Assembly: GCA_023091735.1 (NCBI GenBank)
Contig: JALKBU010001302.1
Span: 1 to 12,902, forward strand
Direction: 5' to 3'
Source of the DNA: Trichomonas tenax
Taxonomy: Eukaryota; Parabasalia; Trichomonadida; Trichomonadidae
DNA: 12,902 bases
Both the position numbers and the translations under genes were made by a program. Below the pieces are notes generated by a model that saw only the letters and a program-made list of their open reading frames with translations, ran no database searches and was not told where the DNA came from. How positions within the stretch are numbered: the stretch's first letter is position 1; the number at the start of each line of letters is the position of its first letter. Shown here in pieces: positions 7,066-12,902 of this stretch.

Positions 7066-8490
7066 ATGACAAGTGTTAAATTAAGAATGAGTCAATCAGT
7101 AATTTCAACGAAAAATATCAGGAAATTTGCAGACTTATGCAATGAAAACCGACTGATTTATTTCACGCTTGCCTTCGCCATCGCGTTTTACTTGATAAAA
7201 CTCACGACACTTCCAAGTTTAACGATATTATTATCTTCTCTTTTTCATATTCCCCATTTGTACCAAGATATGACAAAATACCATCATATGTATTTCATTG
7301 CTGTCGAATGTTTAATACTTACTTCTTTAGTTACATCAGGCCTTGATTTTTCTGAGTGTTTATTCTACTATTTCATTCAACAGGCTGCATTAACACTCTT
7401 AAGAGAGAAATATCCGATAATCGTTTTCATTCTATCACTTGAATTTGTTTCGATTTTATTCTCAGAACACTTAAATAACATTGCATTAGGCTTGGTTGGT
7501 ATATGTTTCCTTGGGCAACTCTCAATATATGTCGTTATGCCGTCTTTTTATGAAAATTCTAAGTTCCCATCAAAAACAATGATATTTGGAATGATTATTG
7601 ATTTAATGTGCGGAGTAAGAGTGAAGAAGTTTATATTTATAGTATCCATTGTATTATATCCCGTATCGAACTACACATATGCTTCTATCTACAAATTCAC
7701 AAAAGAAAATCTTTTCTCGTTCATGTATTTGATTATTTCATTCACTCTGAATATATATGGCATATATTCCGGTCTTGAAATTGGTTCTGGTGCATTGATT
7801 GGCTCTTCAGAACTTTCATTATTTAACACAATATCTTTGACAATTGTTTTATTTGGAGAAGTTATGTCGAGAGAATATGCATCACCAGCGTATTCATATG
7901 GCAAGGGAAGAATTCAATATATTTTCCAATTCACAAGTGTCGTAGTTATCTTGTATTCTGCTTTTAGATTATTAGCAGCAAACGCTTCATCGTGCTTCCT
8001 TGATATAATTTACATCAGAAATCCACTTAAAGTCGCTCTTCTTTCGTTGGTCGATTTTGGAATGTCTTTATTTGGTGTTGTAACACTTGGAAGTGGATCT
8101 CTTACATCATTTTCTCTATTGTGTGACATATTTATATCATCATCTGCATTGATTTCTGCATTATTTGATTACATTTTCAATTTACCAGCCTTCGACTTGT
8201 TCATTTCATATTTAATTGTTGGAACCATATTTGCCACAACAATATCAGAACTTAGAGATGCATTGCTTCCTCTGAATTTAGTGACTCCCAAAAATTTGAT
8301 TTCAAAGACATTATCTAAGTTCAGTCTTCATGCAAGGAATACTCTTATTCATTTCTGGAACCTTGGTTCCAAGAAAGACATTATTACCATTTCCACACAT
8401 GTTGATAACAAGAAACATCCTGAAACTCGTCAAGCGATATTAGATTACTTCCAAAAGAAAGGCATTGATGCCACTATTGAATTTTGTTAA
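7066..8490 (+). CDS. Cation diffusion facilitator (ZnT/SLC30-like) membrane protein with degenerate metal site
   Basis: 474 residues from the first ATG; a second in-frame ATG at 7087 is an equally possible start. About 14 hydrophobic segments are visible: some eight before residue 210, then six forming a CDF domain (about 216-236, 239-265, 283-304, 321-341, 347-370, 374-393). The CDF signature after segment 2 is clear: YSYGKGRI at 277-284, matching the SYGxxR motif of ZnT proteins. The C-terminal soluble domain (about 405-474) ends THVDNKK...KKGIDATIEF, like the ferredoxin-like CDF tail. The extra N-terminal segments recall ZnT5 and yeast Msc2. The two HxxxD zinc motifs are not conserved: segment 2 has LSLFN (L250, N254) and segment 5 has SLLCD (S350, D354), so three of four ligands are missing, and no His-rich loop is present. 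ZnT6 and Zrg17 are known non-transporting partners of ZnT5 and Msc2; a partner role in secretory-pathway membranes is inferred. Confidence 0.75.
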   Translation: MTSVKLRMSQSVISTKNIRKFADLCNENRLIYFTLAFAIAFYLIKLTTLPSLTILLSSLFHIPHLYQDMTKYHHMYFIAVECLILTSLVTSGLDFSECLFYYFIQQAALTLLREKYPIIVFILSLEFVSILFSEHLNNIALGLVGICFLGQLSIYVVMPSFYENSKFPSKTMIFGMIIDLMCGVRVKKFIFIVSIVLYPVSNYTYASIYKFTKENLFSFMYLIISFTLNIYGIYSGLEIGSGALIGSSELSLFNTISLTIVLFGEVMSREYASPAYSYGKGRIQYIFQFTSVVVILYSAFRLLAANASSCFLDIIYIRNPLKVALLSLVDFGMSLFGVVTLGSGSLTSFSLLCDIFISSSALISALFDYIFNLPAFDLFISYLIVGTIFATTISELRDALLPLNLVTPKNLISKTLSKFSLHARNTLIHFWNLGSKKDIITISTHVDNKKHPETRQAILDYFQKKGIDATIEFC

Positions 8491-9104
8491 TTAGTATATA
8501 TTAACATTATTTGTGTATATATATAAATGTTTGTATTTGTTATAATCAAAGCCATCTAACTTAATATTTTTTGTAGCAACTATATTTATCATAATTATGT
8601 AATTTGCAATAGAAACTATTCTACAAGAAAGTAACATTCGGGAAATTAAAATTATATTTTCATGAACAAAATATATTAATGAAGATTTTTGAGTAAAAAT
8701 CATTCTACAACAATAGCAATATCGTTTTAATTATTTAAAAATATACTATAATTACATTTCAAACAGAAAATAATGAAATTAATTTGTTTTGAGAAAATAA
8801 TTGGTTCAAAAAAAATATAAATTTTCGATTTTGTGATATTTAGATTCATCATATGAAACTAAAGCAAAATAAAATGATAGTATTTGAGTAATCCACTTTT
8901 CTAGCAGTGCCACCCAGACAAATTATTAATAATCTCCGTTTTTTTGCTTGAGCCCAATTTGACACTCTACAACAATACCTTATTGTCAGTTTTTCTAGAA
9001 AACTACATCCCCAATAGCATTTTATTCATTAAGGTTATTTTTATTTGTTATAAAATTTGAATTTAGGGTCTGTAAAAATAAAACTAGCGTTTGAAGAAAA
9101 GACA
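8491..9104. other. AT-rich intergenic region before the SMP gene
   Basis: About 610 bp with many A/T runs and no supportable gene. Near its right end are a perfect 12-bp palindrome TTTTCTAGAAAA (8991-9002), one ATTGTCAG (8982-8989) and an initiator-like TCATT at 9026-9030, which would give a leader of about 77 nt to the ATG at 9105. A TCATC at 8846-8850 precedes a 12-codon frame that looks like chance. Confidence 0.4.
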
Positions 9105-9761
9105 ATGGGTCCATTTTTAGCAGGTTTCCTGTTTACATTTTTCCTATTGCTTATTGCATTAATATTCCTCAGACTCACGATACCATTTGCGTCTAAGCTA
9201 TTCGGCACGCGTCCCATTCCTTACAAATTTATGAAAGAATCAACAGATTGGCTTAACTTCATCGTTTACCGTGTATTGACGCACTTCCAGACTCCAGAAG
9301 CTATTGCTCAAATCAACAAAACAGTAAACGAGAAAATTGCTCCGGCAAAATTTGAATTATTAACGCTTGGTAATGCTCCTGTTATTCCATATGTTTCGAC
9401 ACTCGAGGTCAAGGACAAGGATGATATTAAAATCCTCATCCCAATGTCCTGGATTGACGGACCTTCATTAAATTACTCGATGATGGATGACAACATCACC
9501 GCAGAGGTCGACATGAAGCTTTTCAAAGGCACATTACTCGTTTCATGGCCTACAAACAAAGAGATAGATCTTGAGATAAGATTCGTTGGTGACGTTAACG
9601 TTGATTTCGATGTCTCTGTTACATTATTCAAGTCAATTTGGCTTCCAATATCTTCAATTCCGCTTTTCGGCCCTGTTGTGAAAGGACTTATTTCATTCTT
9701 CGCTACAAAGGGATCAATTCGCGTCAAAGCCGAAATCCAGATACCAGAGGAGTTACACTAA
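9105..9761 (+). CDS. Membrane-anchored SMP-domain protein (lipid transfer at contact sites)
   Basis: 218 residues from the first ATG; the frame is open upstream only from a TTG, so the ATG at 9105 is chosen. Residues 3-28 form one strong transmembrane or signal-anchor helix. The rest reads as an SMP (synaptotagmin-like mitochondrial-lipid-binding) domain, about 43-216: it opens with ESTDWLNFIVYRVLTHFQT (the typical E..WLN..l..l entry helix), continues with helix AIAQINKTVNEKIAP, then LLTLGNAPVIPYVSTLEV, which matches the L.LG..PP.i strand, and alternating beta strands to the end. SMP domains form lipid-carrying tubes in Mmm1, Mdm12, extended synaptotagmins, TEX2 and PDZD8. There is no C2 or PDZ domain after it, so the layout (anchor plus terminal SMP) is closest to Mmm1-type proteins. 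In a trichomonad it could act at ER contacts with hydrogenosomes, endosomes or plasma membrane; which one cannot be told. Confidence 0.8.
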   Translation: MGPFLAGFLFTFFLLLIALIFLRLTIPFASKLFGTRPIPYKFMKESTDWLNFIVYRVLTHFQTPEAIAQINKTVNEKIAPAKFELLTLGNAPVIPYVSTLEVKDKDDIKILIPMSWIDGPSLNYSMMDDNITAEVDMKLFKGTLLVSWPTNKEIDLEIRFVGDVNVDFDVSVTLFKSIWLPISSIPLFGPVVKGLISFFATKGSIRVKAEIQIPEELH

Positions 9762-9941
9762 GTGCTCGTATTGTAAAAAGAATACTCATTTGTTTCATCT
9801 TTTAATTTTTACTCCCTATAACTCTTTTCTCACTATATTTAGATAATATTCATCCAAATATAAATATTTCCAAAGCTATTTATATGTATTCCCGATAAAA
9901 ATTGTAAATCAAAAATATAAATATAGAAAATTTCTTCACTC

Positions 9942-9946
9942 TCATA
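9942..9946 (+). promoter_or_regulatory. Initiator-like TCATA before a micro-ORF
   Basis: TCATA with the presumed start at A 9944, 7 nt before an ATG at 9951. The arrangement is nearly the same as at the two best-supported starts in the window (5250 and 6055). Confidence 0.35.
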
Positions 9947-9950
9947 AATT

Positions 9951-10028
9951 ATGTTTCTGTTGGATGTGAATTTTGTAGTTCTGATGTTTATGGTCCTTTT
10001 TGATGTATTTGCGTTTTTTGATATGTAA
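9951..10028 (+). CDS. Putative 25-residue hydrophobic micropeptide or upstream ORF
   Basis: ATG at 9951, 25 codons, TAA at 10026-10028. The peptide begins MFLLDVNFVVLMFMVLF and is almost entirely hydrophobic with four Asp, so it could span a membrane once. It is included because of the TCATA 9 bp ahead of its ATG, matching the initiator placement of the real genes here. It ends 69 bp before the ankyrin start, so it could also be an upstream ORF in a longer ankyrin transcript. An ORF this short in AT-rich DNA can easily be chance. Confidence 0.25.
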   Translation: MFLLDVNFVVLMFMVLFDVFAFFDM

Positions 10029-10070
10029 AAAATTAATTTGCCAATTACTTTATTTTTGACAGTTTATATG

Positions 10071-10075
10071 TCATT
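10071..10075 (+). promoter_or_regulatory. Initiator-like element (TCATT) of the ankyrin gene
   Basis: TCATT fits the TCAY(T/A) initiator; the presumed start at A 10073 gives a 25-nt leader to the ATG at 10098. Confidence 0.45.
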
Positions 10076-10097
10076 TTTATAAATTTATAAAATTTTA

Positions 10098-11339
10098 ATG
10101 TGGAATTGGATCAATCCTCTGCCTCATAAAACTAACACTCCGACGTACCTCCAGGACATTGTCCATGCGACAATCAATGGAAAGCTAGACCAATTACAAG
10201 CAGCATTCGATAATGAGAAAAATCCAACTTTATTATTAGGTTCTACATTCTCTTTTGCAGCACCAGCTCGTTTATCACGCAATAGCAAGGAAATTGTTCC
10301 ATGCACTGAAGTCTCTTTATTACACATCGCAGCTTTTTACGATAATTTAGAATCTTTTCTGTTTTTGCAACAGAAAGGTATAAGTTTGAGAATTCCATCT
10401 GGTTCTGGATACCACCCTCTTCACTATGCATGCGTTGGAGATTCACGAGAAGTTGTTACGTATATTCTCAAAAAAGACCCTCAACAGGCAAGGCTTGATT
10501 TAGATGTTACATATCCACTCATTAACCTCGCTATTTACGCAAACAGCCCAGAAATTCTCGAAAAATTATTCAAAAATGGTGCAGATCTTCAATCACCGAG
10601 AAATATCAACGCGAGACCTTTCGATCAAGTTTTCCGTTCAAAGAACTTCGACTGTCTTGTTATTCTTCTTGAAAGACAGTGTAAGACCGATGGTTCTGTC
10701 GCAGGATTAAATCCATTAATGCTCGCAATTGTCAATGGCATGAATGAAGCAATTGAGCCTCTTATCGATAGAGGAATATCTCTGAACGAAGTCAACTCAA
10801 ATGGCGACACAGCATTGAGCTGTGCCTGCACAATGGAAAATCTCGATGTTGTAAAACTTCTTTGCAAGAGAATGAGTAACATCGAAATTCCTGGACAACA
10901 TGGAACGAGGCCATCAATTGCTTATTATGCTGTTCGTTCAGGAAATATCGAAATTCTTAGAACTATTCTTGAAAAGAATTGCAAGCTTCATAACTTTGAT
11001 TCGAAAGGAAAATTGCCAGTTCATGCACTTCCTGTTATTACAAATCAAGAAATTGCTGTTGAAATGCTTAAATTATTGATCGAATACGGATTTGATGTTA
11101 ACATCCGTCGCGATGATGAATCTTACCGCTTTTTGGAGGATTTAGTCATTAACTTCACGATCAATGACTGCAGTGAGTTGATTGATACATTATTGCAGCA
11201 TCATGCAGATCCAAAGCTAATGATGCCTAACGGAAAGACATTGCTCTCTGTTGTTTCAGGATTTAAGGGATCTCACAACCAAAGAGAGAACAAATACTAT
11301 CATATCTTCAAGAGGTTCTATCCAGATGAGTTAGACTAA
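10098..11339 (+). CDS. Ankyrin-repeat protein, 413 residues
   Basis: Almost the whole protein is ankyrin repeats. The clearest repeats are at about 72-100 (VSLLHIAAFYDNLESFLFL), 104-133 (YHPLHYACVGDSREVVTYIL), 138-167 (INLAIYANSPEILEKLFKNG), 203-231 (NPLMLAIVNGMNEAIEPLID), 235-263 (GDTALSCACTMENLDVVKLL), 268-297 and 302-335, with degenerate ones at the N-terminus and after 340. No signal peptide, membrane segment, kinase or other domain is visible. The short ends (MWNWINPLPHK and YHIFKRFYPDELD) are not recognised. Ankyrin solenoids bind other proteins; the partner cannot be inferred. It lacks the common N-terminal domain seen on many trichomonad ankyrin proteins, as far as I can judge by eye. 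The frame is intact from an ATG 25 nt behind an initiator-like TCATT, so it is probably expressed. Confidence 0.85.
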   Translation: MWNWINPLPHKTNTPTYLQDIVHATINGKLDQLQAAFDNEKNPTLLLGSTFSFAAPARLSRNSKEIVPCTEVSLLHIAAFYDNLESFLFLQQKGISLRIPSGSGYHPLHYACVGDSREVVTYILKKDPQQARLDLDVTYPLINLAIYANSPEILEKLFKNGADLQSPRNINARPFDQVFRSKNFDCLVILLERQCKTDGSVAGLNPLMLAIVNGMNEAIEPLIDRGISLNEVNSNGDTALSCACTMENLDVVKLLCKRMSNIEIPGQHGTRPSIAYYAVRSGNIEILRTILEKNCKLHNFDSKGKLPVHALPVITNQEIAVEMLKLLIEYGFDVNIRRDDESYRFLEDLVINFTINDCSELIDTLLQHHADPKLMMPNGKTLLSVVSGFKGSHNQRENKYYHIFKRFYPDELD

Positions 11340-11340
11340 C

Positions 11341-11604
11341 TCAACTATTTCCCATTCCAATCTGTTTATAAAAGACTTTTTTTATCCAAAACAACAAAAA
11401 CATAGACACAAATATTGGAGTTGAATAGTTCAACAGATATCGAACTTGGATAACATTGAACGAAATGCCGCAGAGTTGAATGCATCCATAAAATGCTCCT
11501 TCACATATGCATTTGATATAAATGATATAATGCTGGCAAATTATGCCATTTTTCAACGTAAGTGAATTTGTTGTGGATCCTTGTGAGAAAAGATTTGATT
11601 TCAA
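11341..11604 (-). pseudogene. BspA-like LRR relic
   Basis: A minus-strand frame of 87 codons contains SLTLKNG, then after a degenerate stretch ICEGAFYGCIQLCGISF (about 11457-11510), a good match to the BspA LRR core EGAFYGCxxL..I.F. The residues on both sides lose the repeat pattern: a following repeat would be expected to continue as V.SIG..AF and does not. There is no initiator-like motif at its ATG, and the frame ends 2 bp from the ankyrin stop. Best explained as a decayed piece of a BspA-like gene; its orientation is the same as the BspA fragment at the right window end. Confidence 0.5.
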
Positions 11605-11957
11605 TACTTCTTATGTTATGAAATAAAAATATCATTTATTTAATTTGATCTGATACTGATTTTGCGAAATGATGTTTAAGAGCCACGCTAGAGTATTCCA
11701 TTTGTATCTATGGATATCATCCATTGCTGGATTAATAAACAACATTTTCTTTGAATTCATAATGTGCTATATCTATTTTCATATTGGCATATTCTACAGT
11801 TCCATGATTTTAATGTTCTTGTTCATATTTTGTCAAATGCATGAATTTAAAGCATCAAGAAATCTGGATCTAAATATGATCTCAAAGAGCAAGTTGTAGT
11901 ACATTATGAGCTAGTATTATCACTTCTATGAATTATATAAAGGATAACTCTAGTTGA

Positions 11958-12171
11958 ATTTTCACTTTTCCATTATCAATTGCAGGTGAAATGAAGTCTC
12001 TCGAAATCGTTCAATATTTGGTTGAGCATAGCGCTGATGTCATCATGAAAATAATCTATCATTCACATTTTATCATCATTATGATATATGACTCTATTAT
12101 CAATTGCAGTTGAAATGAAGTCACTCGAGATCACTCAATACTTAAAATATTGGATGTAAATGAATAAGCAA
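11958..12171 (+). pseudogene. Decayed ankyrin-repeat gene fragment (two repeat copies)
   Basis: Two similar segments, 11971-12020 and 12095-12144, lie 124 bp apart. The first reads LSIAGEMKSLEIVQYLVEH and SADV, a typical trichomonad ankyrin repeat (compare A.E..SLEIVKYLI..GADV). The second reads LLSIAVEMKSLEITQYLKYW then a stop at 12157-12159, followed in the same frame by MNKQLKDENDY and another stop. The two copies are in different frames (124 is not a multiple of 3) and the linker has no repeat pattern, so an insertion/deletion and nonsense changes have broken the gene. It may derive from an ankyrin gene other than the intact one upstream, since the wording of the repeats differs. Confidence 0.6.
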
Positions 12172-12615
12172 TTGAAGGATGAGAATGACTACTAAATATA
12201 TGTGTCCCACCACACTGTTGCATCATGGTTTGAAAAATCAAAATAAAGTGATCCTTGGGCAAAATTACCCGTTTTTAGAAAATAACATATAAAGCCAATC
12301 TAAGAACTATATTCATAATTTAATATTAATCAATCGAGCATATGTCAATTCACTTTGTTTAGAGCAAAAGAACTAAAATGTTAATGACCGGAAAATAATT
12401 GGTATAGTGTAGCTCATCATATCATTTGTTTTGAAGAACAATAAGAAGTTAAAAACATAGAAAGCGAATCTCCAAAATGACAAAGGAAATAACAATTCAA
12501 CGATTCAAGAGTGATGAGGCAAATTAACAGAGAGCCAAAGCAAAATTGACAATCTCAGTTCCGAAATAAAGAATCTTTCTGACAATCAATCATGAGAATT
12601 GTGATAATATGATGG

Positions 12616-12900
12616 TTATATTAGCATTGAAATAAATGGTGCGAAAACAGATATTTGAGAATATGGTTTGACATAACATGATACACCACATTGCTCCTCA
12701 CATGAAGTAAGAAATGCAATCGAAGAAATGCCAATGTTCGAAAACAAGTATTGACGATCAGATGGAACTGAGATTGTACCACATCGATAAAGACAACGAC
12801 AGCCATCGAATGCGCCGGTGCCGATTTCGATGATTGAGTTCGATGAAGTATAGACGATGATCAGTCGCTTGCAGTCTTTGAATGCACGATACCCGATCGA
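12616..12900 (-). CDS. BspA-like leucine-rich-repeat protein, C-terminal fragment (5' end outside window)
   Basis: The minus-strand frame is open from the window edge to TAA at 12616-12618, about 94 codons, without a start inside the window. It begins with the same LRR as the left window end (IGYRAFKDCKRLIIVYTSSN, then EIGTGAFDGCRCL). After that it continues CGTISVPSDRQYLFSNIGIS and a Cys-containing tail (SCEEQCGVSCYVKPY). This looks like the usual short cap after the last LRR of trichomonad BspA proteins that lack a membrane anchor. No transmembrane helix follows. Of the two window-end copies, this one has the more natural C-terminus and is more likely functional. Confidence 0.65.
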   Translation of the reverse strand, partial: SIGYRAFKDCKRLIIVYTSSNSIIEIGTGAFDGCRCLYRCGTISVPSDRQYLFSNIGISSIAFLTSCEEQCGVSCYVKPYSQISVFAPFISMLI

Positions 12901-12902
12901 GT
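12779..12902 (-). repeat. Right arm of the 124-bp inverted repeat
   Basis: Reverse complement of bases 1-124 with 7 mismatches and no gaps. Similarity stops sharply at 12779, right after the codons for YRC and the first bases of the next glycine codon, in both copies. Confidence 0.85.

Larger units (their letters stand above)
9762..10097. other. Intergenic region with initiator-like motifs
   Basis: About 335 bp between the SMP and ankyrin genes. It is AT-rich and holds a 25-codon ORF behind a TCATA motif (9942-10028) and, further on, the likely initiator of the ankyrin gene (10071). Nothing else was recognised. Confidence 0.4.
11340..12615. other. Gene-poor region with decayed gene fragments
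   Basis: About 1.28 kb without an intact gene. It holds a BspA-like LRR relic on the minus strand (11341-11604), two decayed ankyrin repeats on the plus strand (11958-12171), and a short heptad-like stretch at 12518-12595 (KIDNLSSEIKNLSDNQS then stop) that could be a coiled-coil remnant. 11605-11957 and 12172-12517 are AT-rich with nothing recognised; a hydrophobic 76-codon frame at 11669-11899 has no initiator-like motif or domain. Confidence 0.5.

Noticed and set aside
9057..9104. N-terminal extension of the SMP protein from TTG
   Set aside because: Nuclear genes of this lineage start at ATG, and the anchor helix begins directly after the ATG at 9105.
10131..10154. ACTAACACTC followed by ...CCAG, resembling the trichomonad intron 3' signal ACTAACACACAG
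   Set aside because: The signal is not followed directly by CAG, there is no GTAYGT donor upstream, and the stretch is in frame within the ankyrin gene (KTNTPTYLQD).
11669..11899. 76-codon hydrophobic plus-strand frame
   Set aside because: Hydrophobicity is expected from T-rich DNA; no initiator-like motif, no signature, and it lies among decayed fragments.
12190..12290. Short plus-strand frame with TTLLHHGLKNQNK
   Set aside because: The weak likeness to an ankyrin helix does not extend to either side; too short to call.
1..12902. Terminal inverted repeats suggesting one large DNA transposon (Maverick/Polinton-like)
   Set aside because: The arms code for a BspA LRR in frame, no transposase, integrase, DNA polymerase or capsid-like gene lies between them, and the genes inside are ordinary cellular ones.

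Overview
The window looks like nuclear DNA from a trichomonad (Parabasalia), most likely Trichomonas vaginalis or a close relative. The support is intron-free reading frames (one of 1617 codons), BspA-like leucine-rich-repeat fragments of the type that fills trichomonad genomes, ankyrin-repeat genes and relics, AT-rich spacers, and initiator-like TCATA/TCATT motifs a few bases upstream of several ATGs. No rRNA, tRNA, CRISPR array, intact transposon or viral gene was seen.

Layout, left to right. (1) 3-317, plus: 3' end of a BspA-like LRR surface-protein gene. (2) 397-5250, minus, tail to tail with it: a 1617-residue helical-repeat protein whose C-terminus carries the separase (C50) landmark around LQSLPLE...VTRLPSF, but neither the catalytic His-Gly nor the catalytic Cys can be found. 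(3) 5251-6054: a divergent intergenic region with a relic-like GC-richer patch and a striking array of CCC(T) blocks every 20-22 bp leading into the next start. (4) 6055-6939, plus: unrecognised helical protein. (5) 7066-8490, plus: multi-pass membrane protein of the cation diffusion facilitator family with a ZnT5/Msc2-like hydrophobic extension but a broken zinc site. (6) 9105-9761, plus: short membrane-anchored SMP-domain protein, probably a lipid carrier at membrane contacts. (7) 9951-10028, plus: a 25-codon hydrophobic micro-ORF behind an initiator-like motif. (8) 10098-11339, plus: ankyrin-repeat protein. (9) 11340-12615: a gene graveyard with a BspA relic (minus) and two decayed ankyrin repeats (plus). 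(10) 12616-12900, minus: another BspA-like 3' end.

The two window ends form a 124-bp inverted repeat (117/124 identical, no gaps), each copy being the last LRR of a BspA-like gene. After base 124 the two genes have unrelated C-termini.

The intact genes do not form an obvious pathway. They look like separately transcribed eukaryotic genes, each with its own promoter: a possible cell-cycle or axonemal pseudoprotease, a zinc-transporter-like partner subunit, a lipid-transfer protein and an ankyrin scaffold, set between fast-evolving surface-protein genes. The items most worth a second look are the helically phased CCCT array, the two family members without active-site residues, the micro-ORF and the inverted BspA ends.
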